From: Rhodospirillaceae bacterium
GTDB taxonomy: Bacteria; Pseudomonadota; Alphaproteobacteria; Rhodospirillales; 2-02-FULL-58-16
Assembly (NCBI GenBank): GCA_013349695.1
Contig: DUZD01000001.1
Span: 1 to 45,819 of the forward strand
Reading direction: 5' to 3'
DNA length: 45,819 bases
This document shows positions 1 to 8,169 of the stretch, in pieces. A program made the translations under genes and the position numbers. The notes beneath the pieces are model-generated. The model saw only the letters and a list, made by a program, of their open reading frames with translations. It searched no databases and was not told where the DNA came from. Position 1 is the first letter of the stretch, and each line of letters starts with the position of its first letter.

Positions 1-112
1 CGTCCCCTCGGGGCGTCGGGAGCGCTTGACGATGCGCCAGCATCGACGGCGCGCCCCCTCCTGCCGAGGAAACGGGAAAAACGATCGTATGGGTACCTTA
101 TAGATGTGACGG
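1..112 (-). repeat. Partial structured palindromic element (hairpin module copy C)
   Basis: This non-coding stretch downstream of gatA holds a hairpin. A 6-bp stem CGATGC/GCATCG (30-35 and 40-45) has a GCCA loop on the plus strand. Flanking 8-nt arms (18-25 and 51-58) pair with one G.T wobble when read on the minus strand. An outer stem CCTCGG/CCGAGG lies at 6-11 and 64-69. GGCGTC (12-17) and TCCTG (59-63) match the flanks of the two hairpins inside the element at 9170-9432. The downstream sequence TATGGGT...TTAT..ATG (about 89-107) resembles the right end of that element. The likely reading is the right half of a related element whose left half lies outside the window. Confidence 0.55.
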
Positions 113-116
113 AACA

Positions 117-1574
117 TTAAGAGCTCCCGAAATCGCTTGACGCCTGGAAGACATCCGCGACGCGCAACACCGTCTCTTCGTCGAAAGGCTTGCCGATGAA
201 CTGGAGTCCCAGGGGCAGACCGAAATTGTCCTCTCCCGCCGGCACCGAGACGGCGGGGAGGCCGGCCAAGCTGGCCGGCACGGTAAAGACGTCGTTCAGG
301 TACATCGCTATCGGGTCGTCCATTTTTTCGCCGATGGGAAAGGCCGCCGACGGTGCCGTCGGCGTCAGCAGCACATCGACGGTCTCGAAAGCCTTGCGGA
401 AGTCCTCGGCGATCAACATTCGCACCTTCTGCGCTTTCAGATAATAGGCGTCGTAGTAGCCGGCGCTTAAAACGTAAGTGCCGATGAGGACGCGCCGGCG
501 CACTTCCTTGCCAAAGCCCCGCCCGCGGGTGTTTTCGTACATTTCATCCAGGGACTGGCCCGGCACGCGCAGACCGTAACGCACCCCGTCGTAGCGGGCG
601 AGGTTGGAAGAGGCCTCCGCCGGGGCGACAATATAATAAGCCGGTAGCGCGTATTTGGTATGCGCCAGCGACACCTCGACCGTCTCGGCGCCGGCGCCGC
701 GGAGCAGACTTGCGCCATTCTCCCACAGTTCATCGATCTTTTCGGGCATGCCCTCGACCCGGTATTCCTTGGGGATGCCTACTCGCAAGCCCTTGATGCG
801 GCGGTTGAGCGCCGCCTCGAAATCGACGGCCTCGATGGGGGCGGACGTGGAGTCCTTGGGATCGTGCCCGGCCATCGCCGTCAGCATGATGGCGGCGTCG
901 CGCACCGTGCGGGTCATGGGGCCGGCTTGGTCGAGGCTGGACGCGAAGGCGACGATTCCCCAGCGCGAGCAACGCCCGTAAGTCGGTTTCAGTCCGACGA
1001 TGCCGCAGAACGAGGCCGGCTGACGGATGGAGCCGCCGGTGTCGGTGCCGATGGCGCCCAGGCAGGTGCGCGCCGCCACCGCCGAAGCCGAGCCGCCCGA
1101 CGAGCCGCCCGGCACCAGGTCTTTTCCGTCCGGGCCCTTGCACGGGTTCTTGGCCGCCCCGAAATGGCTGGTGACGCAGGCCGAGCCCATGGCGAACTCG
1201 TCCAGGTTGGTCTTGCCCAGCATCACCGCCCCGGCGGCCTTGAGCTTCTCGGTCACCGTCGATTCGTAGGTGGGGACGAAGCCATCGAGGATGTGCGAGC
1301 CGGCGGTGGTCGGCACGCCTTCGGTGCAGAACAGGTCCTTGACGGCGATGGGAATGCCGTCCATGGCGCCCAAGGCTTCGCCCTTGGCCCGGCGGGCATC
1401 AGACTCTTTCGCCCTGGCGAGGGCGATTTCCGGGGTTTCGGTGATGTAGGCGTTGAGATTCCGAGCCGCCTCGACGGCCTCGATATGCGCCCGGGTCAGC
1501 GTCTCGGAGGAATACTCGCCGCCGGCCAGCCCGTCACGGGCACGGGCGATGTCGAGGTCGGTGAGCGCGCCCAT
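117..1574 (-). CDS. gatA: Asp/Glu-tRNA(Asn/Gln) amidotransferase subunit A
   Basis: GatA is the amidase subunit of GatCAB. It releases ammonia from glutamine or asparagine and passes it to GatB, converting Glu-tRNA(Gln) and/or Asp-tRNA(Asn) to the correct aminoacyl-tRNA. The 485-residue length is normal. The amidase signature is intact: lysine near residue 79 in GIPIAVKDLF, the glycine-serine motif PGGSSGGSAS near 155-163, and the second serine near 182 in GTDTGGSIRQPAS form the Ser-cisSer-Lys triad. The ATG at 1574 overlaps the gatC stop by one base (TAATG on the minus strand), which fixes the start and implies coupling. The open frame continues upstream without homology, so the longer version is rejected. 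gatB is not in the window; it may lie beyond the left edge, past the repeat at 1-112. Confidence 0.97.
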   Translation of the reverse strand: MGALTDLDIARARDGLAGGEYSSETLTRAHIEAVEAARNLNAYITETPEIALARAKESDARRAKGEALGAMDGIPIAVKDLFCTEGVPTTAGSHILDGFVPTYESTVTEKLKAAGAVMLGKTNLDEFAMGSACVTSHFGAAKNPCKGPDGKDLVPGGSSGGSASAVAARTCLGAIGTDTGGSIRQPASFCGIVGLKPTYGRCSRWGIVAFASSLDQAGPMTRTVRDAAIMLTAMAGHDPKDSTSAPIEAVDFEAALNRRIKGLRVGIPKEYRVEGMPEKIDELWENGASLLRGAGAETVEVSLAHTKYALPAYYIVAPAEASSNLARYDGVRYGLRVPGQSLDEMYENTRGRGFGKEVRRRVLIGTYVLSAGYYDAYYLKAQKVRMLIAEDFRKAFETVDVLLTPTAPSAAFPIGEKMDDPIAMYLNDVFTVPASLAGLPAVSVPAGEDNFGLPLGLQFIGKPFDEETVLRVADVFQASSDFGSS

Positions 1575-1861
1575 TATTCCACCACTTTCGGAACCGTATA
1601 AAAGCCCTCCTCCGCTTCCGGCGCGTTGGCCAGCACCTTGCCGGCATAGCCGCCGTCGGTGACGGTATCGTTCCGCCTCGGCCATGTCATGTCGGCGACG
1701 ACGGTCATCGGCGCGATGCCGTCGGTGTCGACCTCGGCCAGTTGTTCGACCCAGCCGATGATCTGGGAAAGTTCCGCCGCCAAGTGATCCAGTTCGTCCT
1801 CCGGCACCTTGACGCGGGCGAGGAAGGCGATTTTCCTGACGGTGGTTTGGTCCAAGGGCAT
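1574..1861 (-). CDS. gatC: Asp/Glu-tRNA(Asn/Gln) amidotransferase subunit C
   Basis: GatC is the small subunit that wraps around GatA and stabilises the GatA-GatB complex. From the ATG at 1861 the protein has 95 residues, the usual size. It begins MPLDQTTVRKIAFLARVKVP, the typical GatC N-terminus, and continues with the LxxELxxIIGWVEQLxEVDTDGIAPM region seen across the family. An upstream in-frame ATG at 1891 would add ten residues encoded inside the palindrome at 1885-1943, so it is rejected. No clear Shine-Dalgarno is visible before 1861. The stop overlaps the gatA start by one base, so the two are a coupled pair. Confidence 0.95.
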   Translation of the reverse strand: MPLDQTTVRKIAFLARVKVPEDELDHLAAELSQIIGWVEQLAEVDTDGIAPMTVVADMTWPRRNDTVTDGGYAGKVLANAPEAEEGFYTVPKVVE

Positions 1862-1884
1862 GGGAGGAATCCCGGCCGGGTATA

Positions 1885-1943
1885 ATACCAACCTGCGTTA
1901 ATAGAGACCCATTGTGACGGCCTCTATTAACGCAGGTTGGTAT
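1885..1943. repeat. 59-bp perfect palindrome with TACCAA termini (MITE-like)
   Basis: Two perfect 22-bp inverted arms (1885-1906 and 1922-1943) flank a 15-base spacer. The arms begin ATACCAACC and end GGTTGGTAT. The element at 9170-9432 also starts ATACCAA and ends TTGGTAT, and both carry GACCCAT just inside. A TA dinucleotide at each end would suit an IS630/Tc1-type target duplication, but that is inference. It lies between the end of the SH3-domain gene and gatC, both on the minus strand, so its RNA hairpin could separate the two transcripts. Confidence 0.7.
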
Positions 1944-2006
1944 AAGGGACAAGCGGCGCGGAAAGTATCACCCGCGCCGAAAGGGCGCAAGCGGCCATGG
2001 TGGGAA

Positions 2007-2867
2007 TCAGCGGACTTCCCTGACCCCGGACGCGGCGAGGATTTGCCAGACCTTGTCGTTCCACGCCCCGAAAGCGATGCGGATGGCGGCGGTAAGAGCC
2101 TGGGGAACGGTTTTGGCGGGAAGTTTCTCTTGCGCCGGGGGGTTGCCGTACCTAGAGAGCGAGATGTTATCGAAAACCACGATCTTTTTGTCGCGGTGGA
2201 AGATGAACGTGGTCGAGAATATTTCGTCATAGCCGTCACCGATGCCGAGCACGTCGACGCTGATCTGATAAGCCTGCTTCTGGGAAAAATCGTAAGGCGC
2301 CTCGGCGAGGAACGTCGGCGCCAGAAAGTTGAACTCCTGGCCTTTGAGGCGGCAACGGCAGATGACGTCGTAATCGGAAACCTCGAACAGTTCGCCCTCG
2401 ACCGAGGTCTTGCCTTCGAAGTGAACGGTGTAGTTGCAAACGAGACCGCTTTCGAGCGATACCTTGCCTTTGATGTTTTTCTTCAAGGATCCGTCGATCA
2501 GGGCGACCATTATCGGCGCGTAGACGAAACCGAATTCCTTGCCGCCCTTTTGCACCGCCAGCCAGCTGGCGCCACCCTTGGCCCTGCCCACCACTTTCAC
2601 GCGGCTTCCTTTAATCACACTGCCGATCTTTTTGCCCTTGGTGTTGGGCTTGGCGCGGACGTTGGCGTCCTTGAGCACAAGGTAATCCCCTTTCAGCGAA
2701 TCGATCTTGAGGCCGAGGAAGGTTTCGGCGGCCAAGGCGGGACGAACGACGCCCGCCGCCAGTCCCACCGCCAAAGCCCAACAAAGCAGACCCAAGCGGT
2801 TCGAAACGGCGGCGAAAAGACGCTTGCCCCTGCCAGGTATGTTGCCGTTACAAGCGGTGATCGCCAT
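2007..2867 (-). CDS. Exported SH3-domain protein of unknown function
   Basis: The 286-residue product has a positively charged N-terminus and a hydrophobic stretch (about residues 22-45, LGLLCWALAVGLAAGVV) ending in ALAAE, which looks like a cleavable signal peptide. It is probably periplasmic. Residues about 58-115 (YLVLKDANVRAKPNTKGKKI...VKVVGRAKGGASWLAVQ...GFVYA) match a bacterial SH3 domain; such domains often bind peptidoglycan or peptide ligands. The C-terminal 170 residues are not recognised. They contain several cysteines (CNYTVHF, DVICRCRL) and end in an alanine/isoleucine-rich helix. A GGGGG-rich stretch precedes the ATG. No catalytic motif is seen, so no function is assigned. Confidence 0.75.
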   Translation of the reverse strand: MAITACNGNIPGRGKRLFAAVSNRLGLLCWALAVGLAAGVVRPALAAETFLGLKIDSLKGDYLVLKDANVRAKPNTKGKKIGSVIKGSRVKVVGRAKGGASWLAVQKGGKEFGFVYAPIMVALIDGSLKKNIKGKVSLESGLVCNYTVHFEGKTSVEGELFEVSDYDVICRCRLKGQEFNFLAPTFLAEAPYDFSQKQAYQISVDVLGIGDGYDEIFSTTFIFHRDKKIVVFDNISLSRYGNPPAQEKLPAKTVPQALTAAIRIAFGAWNDKVWQILAASGVREVR

Positions 2868-3077
2868 TTCGCACCCCCGCCAAAGCCAGGAACAGGAAAT
2901 TACAATGTATTACGGCACGTGATAGTCAACCCTTGCTTTTTCCGCCACCGTCTTTTTGCTTGCCCGGCCGGACCTCGGGCGGGCTCGACTTCCACCGGAC
3001 GGCGGCGCTACTGTTGCTTCCGCCCGGTCTTGGGTGGGAGCGGAAAGCCGGAGCGGCGGCGACAACGGACGAACGTC

Positions 3078-3572
3078 ATGGCGGTCGAGGACTTGCGGGG
3101 AATGAAAGCGGCGATCGGGCCGGAGCGGCGTCTTCTCGGCCTCGATGTCGGCTCGAAAACCATTGGCCTCGCCCTTTCCGACCTCGGCTTGCGCGTCGCC
3201 ACGCCTTATCGGACGCTCAGCCGGGACAAGTTCGAAAAGGTCGCCGAAGAGCTTCGCCGCATCGTTGCCGGCGAGGGCGTCGGCGGCCTGATCATCGGTC
3301 TGCCGGTGGAAATGGACGGCGGCGAGGGACGGCGCTGCCAATCGACGCGCCGGTTCGCCGCCAACCTTCTCGACCGTATCGACATCGCCATCGCCTTTTG
3401 GGACGAACGGCTGTCGACGGCGGCGGTGGAGCGGATGCTGATCAAGGAGGCCGACATGACCCGCAAGCGCCGCGCCCAGGTCATCGACAAGGCCGCCGCC
3501 GCCTACATCCTGCAAGGCGCCCTGGATGCGATGGGACGCCTGAAGGCGCCGGATGCGATGGATAATTCATGA
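3078..3572 (+). CDS. ruvX: YqgF/RuvX-type Holliday-junction resolvase-fold nuclease
   Basis: RuvX (YqgF) has an RNase H fold. In the literature it is linked to pre-16S rRNA 5' end maturation as well as junction resolution. The 164-residue product carries the family signature LLGLDVGSKTIGLALSD (acidic residue of the active site), GLIIGLPVEMDGGEG, FWDERLSTAAVERML and the final IDKAAAAYILQGALD, so all catalytic acidic positions appear present. The ATG at 3078 gives a normal-length N-terminus. The frame stays open much further upstream, but that part reads antisense to the SH3 gene and is discarded. The stop overlaps an ATG (ATGA, 3569-3572) that once began a permease gene. Confidence 0.93.
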   Translation: MAVEDLRGMKAAIGPERRLLGLDVGSKTIGLALSDLGLRVATPYRTLSRDKFEKVAEELRRIVAGEGVGGLIIGLPVEMDGGEGRRCQSTRRFAANLLDRIDIAIAFWDERLSTAAVERMLIKEADMTRKRRAQVIDKAAAAYILQGALDAMGRLKAPDAMDNS

Positions 3573-3770
3573 CCCCGATCCTTTTCGCCGGTGTTCCTGT
3601 CGATCTTTCTCGGCTATCCGCTGAAAGCAAGGCGGCTCGCCGCCGACGCCTTTTGGGCGCCGGCCGGGAAGTTGACCTTCTATCTGTTCTTCCCGGTGCT
3701 TCTTGTTGGCATCGCCGGCCATCTGCCGCCTTGTGACCTTGTCCACCGCCGCTATACTGCGCGGCGCTAA
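3569..3770 (+). pseudogene. Stub of an AEC-family (auxin efflux carrier-like) permease
   Basis: An ATG overlapping the ruvX stop begins MTPILFAG. After about eight codons the homology moves to another frame (from 3588): PVFLSIFLGYPLKARRLAAD, then AFWAPAGKLTFYLFFPVLLV. That is the beginning of an AEC-family transporter, with its first transmembrane helix and the following conserved FWAPAxKLTFY segment. Homology fades by about 3730 and the frame stops at 3770, so only about 50 of some 300 residues remain. Both a frameshift and a large truncation are needed to explain it. The recognition comes from residue pattern, not a search. Confidence 0.65.
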
Positions 3771-3797
3771 ACCCCGCCACCATCCAGGAGCCGCCCG

Positions 3798-4790
3798 ATG
3801 GCGGAAATTCGCTATGACGTGGTCGGCATTGGCAATGCCATCGTCGACGTTCTTGCCCATGCCGAAGACCGGCTTCTCGACGAACTCGGCTTGACCAAGG
3901 GGGCGATGACCCTCATCGACGAGAAACAAGCGTCACGGCTTTACGACCGCATGGGGCCGGCCATCGAGTGTTCCGGCGGCTCGGCGGCCAACACCATCGC
4001 CGGCCTTGCCTCGCTGGGCGGCAAGGGAGCCTTCATCGGCAAGCTCCGCGACGATCAGTTGGGCGCCGTCTTCCGTCACGACATCCGCTCCCTGGGGATC
4101 GCTTTCGAAAGCCGCTTGGCGGCGGACGGAGCGCCGACGGCGCGCTGCCTGATTTTCGTCACCGCCGATGCCGAGAGGACCATGCAGACCTATCTTGGCG
4201 CCAGCGTCGACTTGCGCCCCGACGACATCGACGAGGCCATCATCGCCGCCGCCGGGATCACCTACCTGGAAGGTTACCTTTGGGATCCGCCGATGGCCAA
4301 GGAGGCCTTCGTCAAGGCCGCGGCGGTGGCGCACCGGGCCGGCCGTCTGGTCTCGCTCAGTCTCTCCGATCCGTTTTGCGTCGACCGTCACCGCGCCGAT
4401 TTTCTCGACCTTGTGGAAAACCACGTCGACGTCCTTTTCGCCAACCAAGAGGAAATCGCCTCTCTTTACCAGGTCGACGGTTTCGACGATGCCTTGCAAC
4501 GGGTGCGCGGCCACTGCCGGGTGGCGGCGCTGACCCGCGGCGGAAAGGGATCGCTGGTGATTTCAGGCGATGAAATCCACGTCATCGACGCCGAACCGGT
4601 GGCCAGGGTGGTGGACTCCACCGGCGCCGGCGACGCCTATGCGGCGGGCTTTCTTTTTGGCTTGACCAGGGATTTCGGCCTCGCCGATTGCGGCCGCATG
4701 GCCAGCATCGCCGCCGCCGAGGTCATCGGCCATTTCGGCGCCCGCCCGGAAGTCTCGCTGAAAGAGCTGATGGCGAAAAAAATCACATGA
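3798..4790 (+). CDS. PfkB-family carbohydrate/nucleoside kinase (adenosine kinase-like)
   Basis: This 330-residue protein is a ribokinase/PfkB superfamily kinase, which phosphorylates a sugar or nucleoside hydroxyl with ATP. The N-terminal motif YDVVGIGNAIVDVLA and the GGSAANTIAGLASLGG signature (about 55-70) form the substrate side. The C-terminal DSTGAGDAYAAGFLFG (about 275-290) holds the anion hole and catalytic aspartate. The combination and the alphaproteobacterial context suggest an adenosine kinase-like enzyme, but PfkB substrates cannot be fixed from motifs alone. The ATG at 3798 is preceded by AGGAGCCGCCCG, a fair ribosome-binding site. Confidence 0.88.
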   Translation: MAEIRYDVVGIGNAIVDVLAHAEDRLLDELGLTKGAMTLIDEKQASRLYDRMGPAIECSGGSAANTIAGLASLGGKGAFIGKLRDDQLGAVFRHDIRSLGIAFESRLAADGAPTARCLIFVTADAERTMQTYLGASVDLRPDDIDEAIIAAAGITYLEGYLWDPPMAKEAFVKAAAVAHRAGRLVSLSLSDPFCVDRHRADFLDLVENHVDVLFANQEEIASLYQVDGFDDALQRVRGHCRVAALTRGGKGSLVISGDEIHVIDAEPVARVVDSTGAGDAYAAGFLFGLTRDFGLADCGRMASIAAAEVIGHFGARPEVSLKELMAKKIT

Positions 4791-4849
4791 GAGCCCGTTC
4801 CTGGCAAATCCCTTGACCTCGCCAAACAAAAGGGACATTTCAACATTCC

Positions 4850-6094
4850 ATGACCGACCAAGATAGCTTCCACCATGACGCGGTAACTCCGCTGCACCGT
4901 TTCACCACTTCGCGTTTCTGGCGCACCCTTCCGGCCGGCATGCGGCGGCGTTGGTGGATGTTCCGGCCGTTGGACCTGATCGCCCGGCACTGGCCGGTCC
5001 TTAAAAAACGGCGGGGATTGTTGGTGGTCCGCATGGACGGCATCGGCGACATGGTTCTGTTCCGCGCCTGCCTCGATCATTACGCCGATGTTTTCGGCTT
5101 TGATGTTGCCGACATCACGGTGCTTGGCTGCACCAGTTGGGCCGACGTCGCCGACATCGTTTTCGCCGGCTACCGGGTTCACGTTATCGATGAACACGCT
5201 TACGCCCGCCGGCCGCTCTACCGGTTCAAGATATCCCTGTGGCTGCGCCGCCTGATGCCCGCCGTCACCGTCTGCGATTCCTATTTGCGCCGCGCCCTGA
5301 TGGCCGACAGCTTGGTCTGGATCGCGGCGGCGCCCCGCACGCTTGCCTCGCTGCCATATATCAACGAACCGACACGTGCCGAGTTCCTTTATTACCTGAG
5401 TCAAGTCGACGAAATCATCCATACCGGCGATTACCCCACCCATGAAGTGATCCGCCATTACCGTTTCCTTTCAGTCCTCGCCGGCCGCCGGATCAGGCCC
5501 GAGCCCCCGCGTCTCCCTTGGCACGACGACCCACCGGCGATTGCCGGCGGCGGGCCTTACGTGGTCATCAATACCGGCAGCAACGAGCCGGGGCGGCGGT
5601 GGCCGCTCGGCCATTATCTCAAGCTTGCCGGGCGGCTTCTCGAAACGGGCTACCGCGTCGTCTTCGTCGGCAAGTCCGAGGTAAAAACGGAAGAGGGCAA
5701 CTTCAAGCATTTTCGCCAACGGCCCGGCGTCATCGATCTCATCGGCCGCACCACCCTGCCCGGCCTCCTCGACCTGATGAACCACGCCGCCGCCGTCCTC
5801 AGCAATGATTCGGGGCCGGCGCACCTGAGCATCGCCCTGGGCGCGCCAACGGTGGTGATCGTCGGCGGCGGCCATTTCGGCTGTTTCGTTCCGTATCCAA
5901 AACAAATCACTCCCCCCAAAGTCCGCTTCGTGTTTCACGAGATGGAGTGCTACCACTGCTTTTGGCGCTGCCACAAACGCATCAGCAAGTACGATGTCTT
6001 TCCCTGCATCAGCGCCGTTGCCGAGGAACGGGTGTGGGGCGAATTGCAAGGCGTGTTGCCACAGGTGCCGGCGAAGGCTTTGGCGTTATCATGA
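4850..6094 (+). CDS. Glycosyltransferase family 9 (heptosyltransferase-like)
   Basis: GT9 enzymes move heptose or related sugars from ADP-sugars to growing lipopolysaccharide core or other glycans at the cytoplasmic face. The 414-residue product shows the N-terminal motif VVRMDGIGDMVLFRACL (about 62-80). The second Rossmann half carries VINTGSNEPGRRWPLGHY and the donor-binding SNDSGPAHLSIALGAPTV. Near the C-terminus there is a cysteine cluster (ECYHCFWRCHK, then PCISAV), as in a subset of GT9 proteins. About 60 N-terminal residues precede the Rossmann fold, longer than usual. Its stop overlaps the start of the following methyltransferase (ATGA), implying one transcript. Acceptor and sugar are unknown. 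Confidence 0.88.
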   Translation: MTDQDSFHHDAVTPLHRFTTSRFWRTLPAGMRRRWWMFRPLDLIARHWPVLKKRRGLLVVRMDGIGDMVLFRACLDHYADVFGFDVADITVLGCTSWADVADIVFAGYRVHVIDEHAYARRPLYRFKISLWLRRLMPAVTVCDSYLRRALMADSLVWIAAAPRTLASLPYINEPTRAEFLYYLSQVDEIIHTGDYPTHEVIRHYRFLSVLAGRRIRPEPPRLPWHDDPPAIAGGGPYVVINTGSNEPGRRWPLGHYLKLAGRLLETGYRVVFVGKSEVKTEEGNFKHFRQRPGVIDLIGRTTLPGLLDLMNHAAAVLSNDSGPAHLSIALGAPTVVIVGGGHFGCFVPYPKQITPPKVRFVFHEMECYHCFWRCHKRISKYDVFPCISAVAEERVWGELQGVLPQVPAKALALS

Positions 6095-6792
6095 ACGCCA
6101 ACGGCGAGGTGGATTTCTACGCCAGCTACAACCGCTTCAAGTCTTACCAAACGCCGCGTCTGGGCCGCAAACAAGTGCGCCGTTTCGACAGCGGCTTCTG
6201 GGAACCCGCCGGCTGCGGGCCCGACATGGCTTTCCTCGATGTCGGCTGCGGCACCGGTCTTTTCCTGGCCTACCTGCGGGCCAAGGGTGTCGCCGATTTT
6301 CTCGGCATCGACAACGACCCCGCCCTGGCCAAACATATTGCCGCCGAGATCGCCGACAAGTTCGTTGTTGCCGACGTTTGGCGGTTTCTCGACGGCGGCG
6401 CCGGCGGCCGCCGCTTCGACCGCATCACGCTGTTCGATCTTCTCGAGCACTTTGCCGCCGAGGACGGCGCCCGGCTGCTTGCCAAACTGGCCAAGGTGCT
6501 CAAGCCCGGCGGACGGGTCGTGGTCAAGGTTCCCAACATGGGGTCTCCCTGGGGCGGCGGCTACCAGTTTGGCGACCTGACCCATAAAGCGGCGTACAAT
6601 CCGTCCAGCATGCGGCAACTGGCCCTGGCCAGCGGCTATGAATGCATCACCTGCTATCCTCACCGGCAGGGCAGTCGCGGGCGGCGCTTCAAGGACCGTC
6701 TGTTGCACGGGTTTCTGTCGCGCCTCGTCATGACGCCGCCCGAGATCTGGTCGGCGAACTTCTTTGCCGTTCTCAAGCAGCGAAGGGATTGA
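6091..6792 (+). CDS. SAM-dependent class I methyltransferase
   Basis: The 233-residue product has the class I methyltransferase motif I, AFLDVGCGTGLFLAYL (about 48-63), the acidic loop GIDNDPALAKH and a post-I segment FDRITLFDLLEHF, followed by LKPGGRVVVKVPNMGSP. This architecture (DxGCGTG, then LEHF, then LKPGG) is typical of the Methyltransf_11/23-type enzymes found in glycan loci. The ATG at 6091 overlaps the upstream GT9 stop by four bases, which sets the start. The likely role is methylation of a sugar in an envelope polysaccharide, inferred only from the neighbouring glycosyltransferases. Confidence 0.85.
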   Translation: MNANGEVDFYASYNRFKSYQTPRLGRKQVRRFDSGFWEPAGCGPDMAFLDVGCGTGLFLAYLRAKGVADFLGIDNDPALAKHIAAEIADKFVVADVWRFLDGGAGGRRFDRITLFDLLEHFAAEDGARLLAKLAKVLKPGGRVVVKVPNMGSPWGGGYQFGDLTHKAAYNPSSMRQLALASGYECITCYPHRQGSRGRRFKDRLLHGFLSRLVMTPPEIWSANFFAVLKQRRD

Positions 6793-6798
6793 ACCGTT

Positions 6799-8169
6799 TT
6801 GGCGCTGTTCGATGCCGGCGGGAACCGCACCGTCAAGTCCTGGTTGGCGGCCACCAAGGTCTATTTTGACAGGCGTGTCATTACGGTGTTGTTCCTGGGT
6901 TTTTCCAGCGGCCTGCCCCTCCTGCTTGTGTTTTCCACCTTATCGCTGTGGCTCAAGGACGAGGGTATCTCGAAGACCGTCATCGGCTTGTTCGCCTTGG
7001 TCCGCATGCCCTACACATTCAAGTTCGTTTGGGCGCCGCTGATCGATCGGCTGTCGGTTCCGTTTCTCGGCGGCTGGCTGGGCCGCCGGCGGGCGTGGGT
7101 GGTCGTCACCCAGATCGCCTTGATGGCGTCGATCCTGGCGCTGGCCTCCACCTCGCCGTCCCTGACCCCTGGACTGACCGCCTTGTTTGCCCTGTTCGTC
7201 GCTTTTTGTTCGGCCAGCCAGGACATCGTTATCGACGCCTACCGCATCGAGATCCTGGAGCAACGCCAACAGGGCGTCGGAGCGGCGATGATCGTCAACG
7301 GCTATCGCTTTGGCCTGTTGACGGCGGGCGCCGGCGCCATTTCGTTCGCCGATTTCCTCAGTTGGTCCCAGGTCTACGTCATCATGGCCGCCATGGTCGT
7401 GGTTGGGCTGGTGACGATTCTGTTGAGCGCCGAACCCGAGACCCGGCAAAACGGCATCGGCCTAGCCGACCCCGAAGGGGCGCGGAGGTTTGGCGCCCGC
7501 TTTCCCTGGATGTCACATGGGATGCGCGGCGTCGCCGGTTGGCTGTACGGCGCCATGGTCTGTCCTTTCGCCGACTTCATGAAGCGCCAGGGATGGGTCT
7601 GCATTCTTCTGTTCATCATGCTCTACAAATTGGGAGACGCCTATCTGGGGGTGATGGCCAATCCATTCTACGTCGAGATGGGCTTTTCAAAACAGGAGAT
7701 CGCCGCCGTTTCCAAGGTCTTTGGCATGGGGGCCACCATCATCGGCGGCCTGGTTGGCGGCATCGTCGTCTTTCGATACGGAATTCATCGGGCCTTGTTG
7801 GGCTGCGGCATCCTCATGGCGGCCTCCAACCTGGTTTTCGCCGCCCAGGCCGCGGTCGGCCATAGCGTGCCGATGCTGATGCTCACCATCGCCGTCGAAA
7901 ACCTCACCGGCGGAATGGGCACGACGGCGTTCGTTGCCTATCTGTCGAGCCTTTGCAATATCGCCTACACGGCGACTCAATACGCCCTGCTCAGTTCCTT
8001 CATGGCCTTCGCCCGCGACGTCTTGTCCGCTTCCAGCGGCTGGCTGGCGGACCATGTCGAGTGGGTCGGCTTTTTCCTTTTCAGTACCGGGCTCGCCCTG
8101 CCGGGACTGGTTCTGCTTTTGTGGATGATGCGCCGCATGCCCCTTGAAGAGGCACGGGGGTCAAGCTGA
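6799..8169 (+). CDS. AmpG-like major facilitator superfamily permease
   Basis: The 456-residue integral membrane protein has about twelve hydrophobic segments and the AmpG-type opening: FDRRVITVLFLGFSSGLPLL, then KFVWAPLIDRLSVPFLG and LGRRRAWVV. AmpG imports anhydromuropeptides (GlcNAc-anhMurNAc-peptides) from the periplasm for peptidoglycan recycling. More distant paralogues have unknown substrates, so the substrate is inferred. No ATG is suitably placed; translation likely starts at the TTG at 6799, six bases after the methyltransferase stop. Its last nine bases overlap the 3' end of the convergent GT9 gene. Confidence 0.82.
   Translation: MALFDAGGNRTVKSWLAATKVYFDRRVITVLFLGFSSGLPLLLVFSTLSLWLKDEGISKTVIGLFALVRMPYTFKFVWAPLIDRLSVPFLGGWLGRRRAWVVVTQIALMASILALASTSPSLTPGLTALFALFVAFCSASQDIVIDAYRIEILEQRQQGVGAAMIVNGYRFGLLTAGAGAISFADFLSWSQVYVIMAAMVVVGLVTILLSAEPETRQNGIGLADPEGARRFGARFPWMSHGMRGVAGWLYGAMVCPFADFMKRQGWVCILLFIMLYKLGDAYLGVMANPFYVEMGFSKQEIAAVSKVFGMGATIIGGLVGGIVVFRYGIHRALLGCGILMAASNLVFAAQAAVGHSVPMLMLTIAVENLTGGMGTTAFVAYLSSLCNIAYTATQYALLSSFMAFARDVLSASSGWLADHVEWVGFFLFSTGLALPGLVLLLWMMRRMPLEEARGSS

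Noticed and set aside
660..1601. A 313-codon open frame opposite gatA
   Set aside because: It is the complement of a clearly conserved gene. The product is low-complexity Gly/Arg/Ala and Asp-rich, with no family motif and no ribosome-binding site, as expected in GC-rich DNA.
1914..3077. A long N-terminal extension of RuvX (552 residues)
   Set aside because: The extra part is antisense to the SH3-domain gene and unrelated to any RuvX. The ATG at 3078 gives a normal protein.
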